Shown piece after piece: positions 44,782 through 55,159 of a DNA stretch of 64,000 nucleotides. How positions within the stretch are numbered: position 1 is the stretch's first letter; the number at the start of each line of letters is the position of its first letter. The DNA comes from Xylanimonas ulmi. GTDB lineage: Bacteria > Actinomycetota > Actinomycetes > Actinomycetales > Cellulomonadaceae. The stretch is from contig NZ_SGWX01000001.1 of NCBI RefSeq assembly GCF_004216535.1, positions 1,984,001 through 2,048,000 of the forward strand. Reading direction: 5' to 3'. The translations under genes and the position numbers were made by a program. The notes under the pieces are model-generated. The model was not told where the DNA came from and made no database searches. It saw only the letters and a list, made by a program, of their open reading frames with translations.

Positions 44782-46589
44782 CCGACCCGCTGCGGACCGT
44801 GCTGCCTCTGCTCGAGGTGCGCCGCGCACGCGTGCTGCGCGCCGTGCTGCTGGGCTCGCTCGCGCTCGGCTGCTCGGTGGGCCTGGCGGCGGTCTCAGCG
44901 TGGCTCATCGCGCGCGCCTCCCAGATGCCGCCCGTGCTGACGCTCTCGGTCGCCGTCGTGACGGTCCGCGCGTGCGGCGTCGGGCGCGGCGTGCTGCGCT
45001 ACCTCGAACGCCTCGCCTCGCACGATGTCGCGCTCGCCGGCATGTCGGCCCTGCGCGCCAACCTCTACGACGCGCTCGCGCGCGGGCCCGTGACCGGCGT
45101 CGTCGCGCTGCGGCGCGGCGACCTGCTCGCGCGCGTGGGCGCCGACGTCGACGCCGTCGGCGAGGTGGTGGTCAAGTCGCTCGTGCCCGCCGGGGTCGCG
45201 CTCGTGGTCGGGCTCGGCTCGGTCGCGCTGGTCGGGGCGTTCCTGCCCTCGGCCGCGCTCGCCCTGGCCGGCTGCCTGCTGCTGACGGGCGTGCTCGCGC
45301 CCTGGCTCGCCGCGCGCGCCTCGGCCGCGACCGAGGCCGCGGGGGCCGCCGCGCGCGCCGAGGTCACCACCCGCACCCTCGGCCTCCTGGAGGAGGGCCA
45401 GCAGTTGCGCGTCGCCGGACGGCTCGACGCCGAGCTCGACGCGCTCACCGACGCCGACGCCCGGCTCACCGCCGCGGGCGACGACGGCGCCCGCACCGCG
45501 GGCGTCTCGGCCGCCATCGGCGCGGCCGCCCAGACCCTGTCGGTCATCGCCGCGCTCGCGCTCGGCGCGGGCGCGCTGCGGGCGGGCGCGCTGGCGCCCG
45601 TCGAGCTCGCGGTCGTGGTGCTCACCCCACTCGCCGTCTTCGAGGTCACGAGCGTCCTTCCCGCCGCGGCCGTGCAACTGCGGCGCTCGCGTGAGGCCGC
45701 CGCGCGGCTCGCGGCGCTGCTGCCGACCGATGCGGTCCCCGTCGCGGCGACCGCGGCGGCCCCCACCTCGGCGGCCTGCCGCCCACCCGGGGCGCTGCTC
45801 GCGCTCGACGGCGTCGCCGCAGGCTGGCCCACGGCCACGACGCCCGCCGTCGAGGGCGTCGACCTCGCCGTCGCGCCGGGCGCGCTCGTCGCGCTCGCCG
45901 GGCCGTCCGGCGTCGGCAAGACGACGCTGCTGATGACCGCCGCCGGGCTGCTGCCTGCGCGGGGCGGCGCCGTGGCCCGCGCGCCCGAGGCGGCGACGCT
46001 GTTCGTCGCCGAGGACGGCCACCTGTTCGACACGACCGTGCTGGAGAACCTGCGCGTCGCGCGCGGCGACGTCGCTCCCGCCGAGGCCCGCCAGGCGCTG
46101 GAGGCCGTCGGGCTCGCGCACTGGCTCGACGCGCTGCCCGCGGGCCTGGACACCACCCTCGGCGGAGGCGCCACCACCGTCTCGGGCGGTGAGCGCCGCC
46201 GCCTGCTGGTGGCCCGCGCGCTGCTCAGCCCCGCGCGGGTGCTGCTGGTCGACGAGCCCGCCGAGCACCTCGACGCCGCCGCCGCCGACGCGGTGGTCGC
46301 GGCGCTCGCAGCCCATGCGCGTGCGACGGGCCGCGCCGTCGTCGTCGCCACCCACCGACTCTCCGCGGCGCGTGAGGCCGACGAGGTGCTGCTGCTCGCC
46401 CGGCGTGCCGAGTCGGGCGGACGCGACGGCTCAGGCGGACGCGACGGCGCGCCCGCGGCCGTCGTCGCGCGGGGACCGCACGCCGACCTGCTGCGCGATG
46501 TCGCCGACTATGCGTGGGCCGCCGCCCGGGAGACCGCCGACCTGGAGGGGTCCGTCACCGCGGTCGAGCGGCCCGTGGTCGCGGGGTGA
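44778..46589 (+). CDS. cydC: ABC exporter subunit CydC
   Basis: A 603-residue half-transporter: membrane domain from MTDPLRTVLPLLEVRRARVLRAVLLGSLALGCSVGLAAVSAWLIARAS, Walker A AGPSGVGKTT, signature TTVSGGERRRLLVARALL, Walker B VLLVDEPAEHLDAAAADAVV. A linker between residues 480 and 570 carries a duplicated SGGRDG. ATG 44778 follows GGAGGAGG and overlaps the cydD stop (ATGA). Confidence 0.95.
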   Translation: MTDPLRTVLPLLEVRRARVLRAVLLGSLALGCSVGLAAVSAWLIARASQMPPVLTLSVAVVTVRACGVGRGVLRYLERLASHDVALAGMSALRANLYDALARGPVTGVVALRRGDLLARVGADVDAVGEVVVKSLVPAGVALVVGLGSVALVGAFLPSAALALAGCLLLTGVLAPWLAARASAATEAAGAAARAEVTTRTLGLLEEGQQLRVAGRLDAELDALTDADARLTAAGDDGARTAGVSAAIGAAAQTLSVIAALALGAGALRAGALAPVELAVVVLTPLAVFEVTSVLPAAAVQLRRSREAAARLAALLPTDAVPVAATAAAPTSAACRPPGALLALDGVAAGWPTATTPAVEGVDLAVAPGALVALAGPSGVGKTTLLMTAAGLLPARGGAVARAPEAATLFVAEDGHLFDTTVLENLRVARGDVAPAEARQALEAVGLAHWLDALPAGLDTTLGGGATTVSGGERRRLLVARALLSPARVLLVDEPAEHLDAAAADAVVAALAAHARATGRAVVVATHRLSAAREADEVLLLARRAESGGRDGSGGRDGAPAAVVARGPHADLLRDVADYAWAAARETADLEGSVTAVERPVVAG

Positions 46590-46614
46590 GACCCGCGCGC
46601 CGCTGATCGCCGGC

Positions 46615-47223
46615 TCACACCGTCGCGCTCGTGGCCGCCCCCTCCGGGACCAAGCGCAGCCGCACCACCGGCCGACCTGGACGCTGCCACGCCACCACCT
46701 CGAACCCGGCATCGGCGAACAGACTCAGCGGCCCGTGGAACAGGCTCGCCGAGGCGACGCGACGCCCCTGGGTGTCGACCGGATACGCCTCGACCACGTG
46801 GGCGCCTCCCGCCCGGGCCACCTCGACCGCGCCGCCGAGCAGCGCGCGCGTGATTCCCGTGCCGCGGTGCTCGCGCGGCACCACGAAGCACGAGACCGCC
46901 CACACGCCGTCGTCGGCGAGGTCCTGGCCCGCGAGCGTCGCCGCAAGCGTCCGGGAGCGTGCGACGCGCCCCAGCCGCGGGCGCGGCTCGACGCCGCACC
47001 ACCCCACCGGGACGCCGTCGCGGTAGGCCAGCACCCCGGGTGACGTCGCCGACGACGACGCCTGGACGCGCAGCGCCTCGCACCGCTCGGCGTCGCTCGC
47101 CGCGCGGTACTCGGCGCTCGAGAGCTTCCACCACTGGCACCAGCAGTGCGCGGCGTCCCCGCGCGTGCCGAACACGGTCACGACATCGTCCCAAGGCGCT
47201 TCGTGCGCGGGGAGCACCTGCAT
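46615..47223 (-). CDS. GNAT-family N-acetyltransferase
   Basis: A 202-residue GNAT protein: acetyl-CoA loop VPREHRGTGITRALLGGAVEVARAGGAHVVEAYPV, preceded by GVWAVSCFVV, with a C-terminal LFADAGFEVVAW. A cysteine/tryptophan-rich N-terminal segment (HCWCQWWKLSSAEYRA) is found in a subset of actinobacterial GNATs. Substrate unknown. ATG 47223 fits homology; the in-frame extension upstream covers the divergent dehydrogenase. Confidence 0.88.
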   Translation of the reverse strand: MQVLPAHEAPWDDVVTVFGTRGDAAHCWCQWWKLSSAEYRAASDAERCEALRVQASSSATSPGVLAYRDGVPVGWCGVEPRPRLGRVARSRTLAATLAGQDLADDGVWAVSCFVVPREHRGTGITRALLGGAVEVARAGGAHVVEAYPVDTQGRRVASASLFHGPLSLFADAGFEVVAWQRPGRPVVRLRLVPEGAATSATV

Positions 47224-47265
47224 GGCGCCATCCTGCCTCGCGCACGGCGCGGTAGCGTCCCGAGC

Positions 47266-48225
47266 GTGAAGATTCTCGTGCCCGGCAACGTCCCCTTCGA
47301 CTCCACGCCGACGCTCGACGACCCCGCCGACGTCGTCGTGCCCTACGTCATGCGCGACACCATCCCCGACGAGCACGCGGACGCCGAGGTGCTGGTCACC
47401 TGGTCCTCGCCCGCCCGCGTGCTCCACGACGCGGCGCGGCGCCTGACGCGCCTGCGCTGGGTGCAGACGCTCACGGCCGGGCCCGACGCCGTGCTGGGCG
47501 CCGGGTTCGGCCCCGACGTCGTGGTGTCCTCGGGCCGCGGGCTGCATGACGGGCCCGTGGCCGAGCATGCGCTCGCGCTGGTGCTCGCCACCGTGCGCCG
47601 CCTGGACCGCTCGCTCGCGGCGCAGCGCGAGCGCGAGTGGGTCCGGGAGCAGGGCAAGGAGCAGGCCTCCGCCGAGGCGGGGCGCACCTTCACGCTCGAC
47701 GGCGCTCGCGTGACGATCTGGGGATTCGGGTCGATCGCGCTGCGGCTCGCTCCCCTGCTGGCGGCGCTCGGCGCCCAGGTGACCGGTGTGGCGGGCGCGG
47801 CGGGTGAGCGCGGCGGGTTCCGGGTGGTCGACCACGCGGGGTTGGCGGCGCTGCTGCCGGAGACCGACGTGCTGGTCTCGCTGCTGCCCGCGACGGCCGC
47901 GACGCGCCACGCGCTCGACGCCGCGAGGCTCGCGCTGCTGCCGCCGCGCGCCCGGTTCGTCAATGTGGGCCGCGGAGCGACGGTCGACGAGACGGCGCTG
48001 GTCGCGGCGCTGCGCTCGGGCGCGCTGGCGGGCGCGGCGCTCGACGTGACCGAGACCGAGCCGCTGCCGCCGGCCTCACCGCTGTGGGACGCGCCGAACC
48101 TCATCGTCACGCCGCACGTGGCGGGTGGGCGGCCGCAGCACGCGCGCGAGTTCCTGACCGCGCAGGTGCGCGCCTGGAGGCAGTCGGGTTCCGCCGGGCT
48201 GCGCAACGTCGTCGCCCGCGACTGA
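47266..48225 (+). CDS. D-2-hydroxyacid dehydrogenase family protein
   Basis: A 319-residue NAD-dependent dehydrogenase: catalytic Arg in VNVGRGATVDETALV, Glu in ALDVTETEPLP and His in NLIVTPHVAGG. The nucleotide loop reads VTIWGFGSIALRLAPLL, with the third glycine of GxGxxG replaced by Ala, a variant found in phosphoglycerate-dehydrogenase relatives. A substrate of glyoxylate/hydroxypyruvate type is possible. GTG 47266 is 42 bases from the divergent GNAT start. A REP-like repeat cluster follows the stop. Confidence 0.9.
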   Translation: MKILVPGNVPFDSTPTLDDPADVVVPYVMRDTIPDEHADAEVLVTWSSPARVLHDAARRLTRLRWVQTLTAGPDAVLGAGFGPDVVVSSGRGLHDGPVAEHALALVLATVRRLDRSLAAQREREWVREQGKEQASAEAGRTFTLDGARVTIWGFGSIALRLAPLLAALGAQVTGVAGAAGERGGFRVVDHAGLAALLPETDVLVSLLPATAATRHALDAARLALLPPRARFVNVGRGATVDETALVAALRSGALAGAALDVTETEPLPPASPLWDAPNLIVTPHVAGGRPQHAREFLTAQVRAWRQSGSAGLRNVVARD

Positions 48226-48231
48226 CCGAAC

Positions 48232-48355
48232 CCGGTGGTTGAGCCTCCCCCGGTGGTTGAGCCTGTCGAAACCAGCGCCGACTCAGGTGGTTTCGACAGG
48301 CTCAACCAGCGGGGGCCGCGCCGGAGTGGGTGGTTTCGACAGGCTCAACCACCGG
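48232..48355. repeat. REP-like cluster, core GGTTTCGACAGGCTCAACCA
   Basis: This stretch between the 2-hydroxyacid dehydrogenase and mutM holds one inverted (48254-48273) and two direct (48289-48308, 48332-48351) copies of the 20-base core, plus a truncated GGTGGTTGAGCC remnant at 48234-48245. The inverted pair can form a 20-bp stem. A fourth full copy lies inside mutM at 49097-49116. Its position between convergent genes suggests it also ends transcripts. Confidence 0.9.
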
Positions 48356-48370
48356 GTCGGCGCCCGGGGC

Positions 48371-49375
48371 TCAGCGGGCGTGGCCCGCGCGCGGGCGGGG
48401 CTGGCAGCGCGGGCAGCGGTAGGCGCTGCGGTTCATGAACGGCTCGCGGACCACCGTCGCTCCGCAGCGCGGGCACGGCTCGCCCTCGCGGCCGTACACC
48501 GCCAGGCCGCGGGCGAAGTAGCCCGACTCACCGTTGACGTTGACATAGAGCGCGTCGAAGCTCGTCCCGCCCGCAGCCAGCGCCTCGCGCATGACGGACT
48601 CGGCGGCGTCGAGCAGTCGCCGCACGTCGGACGCCCGCAGGGTGTCGGTGGCGCGCGCGTAGTGCAGGCGGGCGCGCCACAGCGCCTCGTCGGCGTAGAT
48701 GTTCCCGACGCCGCTGACCACCGTCTGGTCGAGCAGCGCCCGCTTGACGCCCGTCCGCCGCCGTCGTACGGCCGCTACGACGGCGTCGCGCCCCGGCGTG
48801 CCCGGCGCGAGGGCGGGGTCGAGCAGGTCGCGCGCGATGTGGGCCACGGGCTCAGGGACGGCGGCGTCGGCGGCGCCCAGGCCGCCGGGAGCGCCGTCGG
48901 GCGTGGGGGCCAGGTCGACGACGGCGAGGTGGCCGAAGGTGCGCTGGTCGACGAAGTCGAGGGCGGTCGCGCCCGAGGGCGCACCGTCGAGGTGGAGGCG
49001 AACGCGCAGGTGGGGATGGCGCCAGGGGTCGTCGCCGTCGCGGACCAGGAGTTGGCCCGACATGCCCAGGTGGGCGAGGAGGGCGGCGGCCGGGGTGGTT
49101 TCGACAGGCTCAACCAGCGGGGGCTCAACCTGCAGGGGCTCGGCCAGCGGGGGCTCAACCAGCGGGGGCTCGGCCAGCGGGAGCCAGAGGTACTTGCCGC
49201 GGCGGGCCGCGGCCACGAGCGTTCGCCCCCACAACTGGTCGGCGAACGCCGCGGCGCCACCGTCGTTCCGGCGCACGCTGTAGTCGCGCAGCACCTCGAC
49301 GGAGCGCACGCGCGCGCCCACCACGTGGCGGGCGAGGCCGTCGCGGACGGTCTCGACCTCGGGCAGCTCAGGCAC
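48371..49375 (-). CDS. mutM: Formamidopyrimidine-DNA glycosylase, with repeat-derived insertion
   Basis: A 334-residue Fpg: catalytic Pro2/Glu3 (PELPEVETV), Lys61 in [32 protein letters not shown] (helix-two-turn-helix) and a C-terminal zinc finger (CPRCGATVV and YRCPRCQ). It removes 8-oxoguanine. Family members run about 270-300 residues; here residues 68-96 are an inserted Glu-Pro-Leu-Val-rich segment encoded by a REP core copy and four 15-bp tandem repeats, between the Lys strand and [16 protein letters not shown] 49375 overlaps the rnc stop. Confidence 0.94.
   Translation of the reverse strand: MPELPEVETVRDGLARHVVGARVRSVEVLRDYSVRRNDGGAAAFADQLWGRTLVAAARRGKYLWLPLAEPPLVEPPLAEPLQVEPPLVEPVETTPAAALLAHLGMSGQLLVRDGDDPWRHPHLRVRLHLDGAPSGATALDFVDQRTFGHLAVVDLAPTPDGAPGGLGAADAAVPEPVAHIARDLLDPALAPGTPGRDAVVAAVRRRRTGVKRALLDQTVVSGVGNIYADEALWRARLHYARATDTLRASDVRRLLDAAESVMREALAAGGTSFDALYVNVNGESGYFARGLAVYGREGEPCPRCGATVVREPFMNRSAYRCPRCQPRPRAGHAR
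49094..49180. repeat. REP core copy plus four 15-bp tandem repeats inside mutM
   Basis: GGTTTCGACAGGCTCAACCA at 49097-49116, then four 15-bp units at 49121, 49136, 49151 and 49166 of the form GGGCTC(AA/GG)CC(A/T)GC(G/A)G. The units look like duplications of the CTCAACCAGCGG end of the REP core. Length is a multiple of three, so mutM stays open. Confidence 0.85.
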
Positions 49376-50108
49376 TCTGGGCGGACGGCGCCTCGGCCGG
49401 GTCCAACGCCTGGATCGCGTGGTAGGCCTGCTCGGCGGCCTCCTGCTCGGCGTGCTTCTTCGCGCTGCCGCTCCCCAGACCCAGCACCGGGCCGGCGGTG
49501 ACCTGCGCGTGGAACCGGCGGGCGTGCTCAGGGCCCTCGAACTCGACGTGGTACACGGGCGCGTCGAAGCCGCGCGCGGCGGCGGCCTCCTGCAGCGACG
49601 TCTTCCAGTCCAGTCCGGCGCCCAGGCCTGCGGCCGCGTCGAGCGTGTCGTCGACGAGCCGGTGCACCAGGTCGCGCGCGACCTCGAGCCCGTGCGAGAG
49701 GTACGTCGCGCCGAGGAGCGCCTCGACGGTGTCGGAGAGGATCGAGTCCTTCTCGAACCCGCGCGTGCGGATCTCACCCTTGCCGAGCAGCACGTACGAC
49801 CCGAGCCCCAGCGACCGCGCGACGGCGGCGAGCGAGCGCTGCGAGACCGTCGCGGCGCGCATCTTCGCCAACTCGCCCTCGGGCAGGTCCGGGTGACGGC
49901 GGTAGAGCGCGTCGGTCACCACGAGCCCCAGCACGGTGTCGCCCAGGAACTCCAGGCGCTCGTTGGTGGGGATGCCGCCGGCCTCGTGCGCGAACGACCG
50001 ATGCGTCAGGGCGAGCACGAGAAGCTCGGGGTCCAGGTGGACCCCGAGCTTCTCGAGAAGAGCGGTCGGCTCGGGTCGCGCTGGCGCGGCCTTGCCGTTC
50101 GCAGGCAT
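49368..50108 (-). CDS. rnc: Ribonuclease III
   Basis: A 246-residue enzyme: RNase III signature [25 protein letters not shown], catalytic [12 protein letters not shown], and a C-terminal double-stranded-RNA-binding domain ([55 protein letters not shown]). ATG 50108 is 1 base after the rpmF stop; longer in-frame reading crosses rpmF. Part of the yceD-rpmF-rnc-mutM operon. Confidence 0.96.
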   Translation of the reverse strand: MPANGKAAPARPEPTALLEKLGVHLDPELLVLALTHRSFAHEAGGIPTNERLEFLGDTVLGLVVTDALYRRHPDLPEGELAKMRAATVSQRSLAAVARSLGLGSYVLLGKGEIRTRGFEKDSILSDTVEALLGATYLSHGLEVARDLVHRLVDDTLDAAAGLGAGLDWKTSLQEAAAARGFDAPVYHVEFEGPEHARRFHAQVTAGPVLGLGSGSAKKHAEQEAAEQAYHAIQALDPAEAPSAQSA

Positions 50109-50109
50109 G

Positions 50110-50304
50110 TCAGCCCGCGTGCTCGGTGCGCAGCGCCTCGGCGTACTGACGACCCTTGTAGGTGCCGCAGGTCGGGCACGCAGCGTGGGACTGCTTCTGC
50201 CCCTTGCAGTTCGGGCACGTCGTGAGGGCGGTCGCGGTGGTCTTCCACTGCGAGCGGCGCGCACGGGTGTTGCTGCGCGACATCTTGCGCTTGGGAACAG
50301 CCAC
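50110..50304 (-). CDS. rpmF: 50S ribosomal protein L32
   Basis: A 64-residue L32: MAVPKRKMSRSNTRARRSQWKTTA and a zinc ribbon CPNC/CPTC, i.e. the zinc-containing (C+) form. It lies two bases after the yceD stop, an arrangement conserved across bacteria. Confidence 0.98.
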   Translation of the reverse strand: MAVPKRKMSRSNTRARRSQWKTTATALTTCPNCKGQKQSHAACPTCGTYKGRQYAEALRTEHAG

Positions 50305-50306
50305 GG

Positions 50307-50888
50307 CTAGCTCTCTTTCGTCTCGTCGGTCACGCTCGACTGCTCGAGCATGGCTTGCAACGCCGACCAGCGAGGGTCGACGACGTCATGGGTGTGGTCC
50401 GGGTCGTCCGCAAGGCGCGCTCCGCAGACGGAGCACAGGCCGGGGCAGTCCGGACGGCACAGCGGTTGAAATGGTAGTGCAGTGACGACGGAATCCCGAA
50501 CCGCGGGTTCGATGTCCGCCAGGTCGCCGTCGAGCACGGCCTCCTCATCCTCAAGCTCGTCGTCGCCGGCACGCTCGGCCGCCTGGACGCGCTCGGGGTA
50601 CCCGAACAGCTCCTGGACCCGCACGGTGACCTCCTCGGTCACCGGGTCCAAGCATCGCACGCACTCGCCGACCGCCGTGCCGCGCACGACGCCCGAGACG
50701 AGCACACCCTCCATGACCGCCTCGAGGCGCAGACCCACGGTGAGGTTCGCCCCCTCGGGGATGCCGATGATCGCCGTGCCGAGGTCGGCGGGCGCGGGAA
50801 CGACTGCCGCGTGCTCTCGCATCGTGCCGGGTCGCCGCGACAGCTCGTGCGTGTCGAGCACGAGCGGCGAACGCTGGTCGGTGCTGAT
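50307..50888 (-). CDS. YceD family (DUF177) protein; start codon uncertain
   Basis: An about 193-residue YceD/DUF177 protein: PLVLDTHELSRRPGTM, GANLTVGLRLEAVMEGVLVSGVVRGTAVGECVRCLDPV, and CRPDCPGLCSVCGARL, the cysteines probably binding zinc. The family acts in 23S rRNA accumulation and is usually coupled to rpmF, as here. Homology begins near 50888, where the codon is ATC preceded by ACGGAG with 6-base spacing. Canonical options are GTG 50861 (loses about nine residues) and ATG 51008 (adds 40 unrelated Pro-rich residues). Confidence 0.85.
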   Translation of the reverse strand: MSTDQRSPLVLDTHELSRRPGTMREHAAVVPAPADLGTAIIGIPEGANLTVGLRLEAVMEGVLVSGVVRGTAVGECVRCLDPVTEEVTVRVQELFGYPERVQAAERAGDDELEDEEAVLDGDLADIEPAVRDSVVTALPFQPLCRPDCPGLCSVCGARLADDPDHTHDVVDPRWSALQAMLEQSSVTDETKES

Positions 50889-51032
50889 GGCAGGCTCCGT
50901 TGAGGGTGGTGGTGCTGGGAGAGGATGGTGACCCTCGCAAGGGCCAGCGGACAAGTCTATGCCATCAGGAACGAGCCGCCAACGCGGCGCCGTGGTGACG
51001 CCTGCCACGCCCGATCCGGCGCGGCCGCAGCG

Positions 51033-51596
51033 TCAGCGCCTGCCCTCCTCCTCGGCGTGCTCGGACGGCCACTCCGGTTCGGGCACGTGGTCCCAGCGCG
51101 GCCGCCCGGCCTCGGGGCCCAGCCGCTCGGCGAGCTTCGCCCGCCCGGCGCGCACCTGCCCCTTGAGGGCGTCCAGGTCCTCGTCGAACGCGGCGAGGCG
51201 CGCGTCGCAGTACTCGTCGGCGTTGGTGCGCAGCCTCGCGGCCTCCTGCTCGGCGGCGGCGACGATGTCGGCCGCGCGCGAGGTGGCCTGCGCGACGACC
51301 TGCTCGCGCTCGACGAGCTCGAGCGCGCGCTGGCGGGCCGCGGCCAGGATCTCCTCGCCCGAGCGGCGGGCGTCCTCCAACTCGGACTGCGCCGCGCGCA
51401 GCACCTCGTCGGAGCGCTCGACCGCGCTGGGCAGCCCGTGGCGCAACTCGTTGACCAGCCCCAGGAGCGAGTCACGGTCCACCCGGACGTCGGACGAGAG
51501 GAAGACGGGCTTGGCCCCCTCGACCAGGCTCGTCAGCTCGTCCAAGACGTCGATCAGTGCCGATGGCGACAGTGCGCCGGTCTCTTCGTGGGTCAT
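51033..51596 (-). CDS. Coiled-coil protein, DivIVA/ATP-synthase-b-like
   Basis: A 187-residue protein whose centre (about residues 45-165) is a long helical, Glu/Arg/Ala-rich coiled coil (DEVLRAAQSELEDARRSGEEILAAARQRALELVEREQVVAQA). A short N-terminal segment VLDELTSLVEGAKPVFLSSDVRVDRDSLLGLVNEL is the part conserved in actinobacterial homologues. No membrane segment. The gene lies between coaD and yceD, overlapping the coaD start (ATGA). A scaffolding or division-related role has been suggested for such proteins; the function is not known here. Confidence 0.85.
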   Translation of the reverse strand: MTHEETGALSPSALIDVLDELTSLVEGAKPVFLSSDVRVDRDSLLGLVNELRHGLPSAVERSDEVLRAAQSELEDARRSGEEILAAARQRALELVEREQVVAQATSRAADIVAAAEQEAARLRTNADEYCDARLAAFDEDLDALKGQVRAGRAKLAERLGPEAGRPRWDHVPEPEWPSEHAEEEGRR

Positions 51597-52090
51597 CGCC
51601 TCTCCTGCCGTGTCAGTGCCTCCTGGACCGCGGCGGCGACGCCGTCGGGCACCAGGTCGTCGATCGGACCGCCATGCCGCGCAATGTCCTTGACCAGCGA
51701 CGACGCGATATGTGACAGCGCCGGGTCGCCGGTGACGTAGACGGTCTCGACGCCGCTCAGTCTCCGGTTCATGAGCGCCATGGGCGTCTCGGCGTCCAGG
51801 TCCGCTCCCCCGCGCAACCCCTTGACGATGGCGCTCGCCCCCCGCTCGCGGCAGAAGTCGACGACCAGTCCGGGGACCACCTCGGCCCGCACGTCGGCGG
51901 TCGCCGGGTCGGCGGCGAGCGCGGCGCGGACCAGGTCAACGCGTGTGGACAGCGGCAGCAACCCGAGCTTTCCGGGGTTCTTGGCGACGCCGACGATGAC
52001 GACGTCGAACAGCGCGCGCGCCCGGCGGACGATGTCGAGGTGGCCGAGCGTGAACGGGTCGAACGACCCGGGGCAGACGGCGGTGGTCAC
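51593..52090 (-). CDS. coaD: Phosphopantetheine adenylyltransferase
   Basis: A 165-residue nucleotidyltransferase: TTAVCPGSFDPFTLGHLDIVRRARALFDVVIVGVAKNPGK, IVKGLRGGADLDAETPMALMNR, SSLVKDIARHGG. It makes dephospho-CoA, the penultimate step of CoA synthesis. rsmD lies about 100 bases upstream; the gap contains two copies of CAGTCGGCGCCGTCGGG. Confidence 0.97.
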   Translation of the reverse strand: MTTAVCPGSFDPFTLGHLDIVRRARALFDVVIVGVAKNPGKLGLLPLSTRVDLVRAALAADPATADVRAEVVPGLVVDFCRERGASAIVKGLRGGADLDAETPMALMNRRLSGVETVYVTGDPALSHIASSLVKDIARHGGPIDDLVPDGVAAAVQEALTRQERR

Positions 52091-52188
52091 GCCTCCACGC
52101 TAAGCGTCGCGGGCGCCCGAGCGCGGCAGGCGGGGCCGGGTGCGCGCCAGTCGGCGCCGTCGGGGCGCGGGTCGCCGTCGTCGGGGCG

Positions 52189-52773
52189 TCAGTCGGCGCC
52201 GTCGGGCCGGGCGGGCTCGGCGTAGTGCACGGCGGTCTCGCCGTAGTCCTTGCGCGCGAGCGCCTCCAGGCCAACGGGCCATGCGGGCTCGGGACTGCGC
52301 GTCGAGCGCTCGACGACGACGACGGCGTCGCGGGCCAGCACGCCGGGCGCGGCGAGGTCGGCCAGGACGCCCGCGAGCGCCTGCTCGGACAGGTCGTAGG
52401 GCGGGTCGAGGAACACGAGGTCGAGCGGGTCTCCCGGCGCCGCCGCGAGTGCGGCGGCATAGCGCCCGGCGTCGTCGGCGACGACGCTCACGACGGCGCC
52501 CAGCCCGAGGTCCGCGACGTTGCGCCGCGCCACGTCGGCGGCGCGGCGGGCCGAGTCGACCAGGGTGACGCGCACGGCGCCGCGCGAGGCCGCCTCGATC
52601 CCCAGGGCGCCCGAGCCCGCGTACAGGTCGAGCACACGCGCGCCGTCGAGCACGTCATAGTGGGCGAGGCGGCTGAAGACGGCCTCGCGGGTGCGCTCGC
52701 TGGTGGGGCGGGTGCCCTGGGGCGGCACGCGCAGGGTGCGGCCGCCGACGGAGCCCGCCACGATCCTGGTCAT
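52189..52773 (-). CDS. rsmD: 16S rRNA (guanine966-N2)-methyltransferase RsmD
   Basis: A 194-residue methyltransferase: MTRIVAGSVGGRTLRVPPQGTRPTSERTREAVFSRL, SAM motif VLDLYAGSGALGIEAASRGA and catalytic DLVFLDPPYDL. The start ATG 52773 matches the conserved MRIIxGxxxGR beginning of the family. A 130-base gap to recG upstream shows nothing further. Confidence 0.96.
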   Translation of the reverse strand: MTRIVAGSVGGRTLRVPPQGTRPTSERTREAVFSRLAHYDVLDGARVLDLYAGSGALGIEAASRGAVRVTLVDSARRAADVARRNVADLGLGAVVSVVADDAGRYAAALAAAPGDPLDLVFLDPPYDLSEQALAGVLADLAAPGVLARDAVVVVERSTRSPEPAWPVGLEALARKDYGETAVHYAEPARPDGAD

Positions 52774-52903
52774 GCGGGCGAGCCTGCCACGGACGGCTCG
52801 GCTCGGGCGAGCGCGGGCACGCCGAGCGGCGGCTGTGGGGCGACGCCCCCGCGCTCGCGAAGACCCCGAGCCGACGTCCGCGCACGCCCCATCGTCGAGA
52901 GGC

Positions 52904-55155
<2,252 letters not shown>

Positions 55156-55159
<4 letters not shown>

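Noticed and set aside
49121-49180. CRISPR-like tandem repeat
   Set aside because: Units are 15 bp with no spacers and lie within the mutM frame; they are simple duplications of a REP end.
52091-52188. Mobile repeat between coaD and rsmD
   Set aside because: Two CAGTCGGCGCCGTCGGG copies are present, but one overlaps the end of rsmD and they look like a local duplication.
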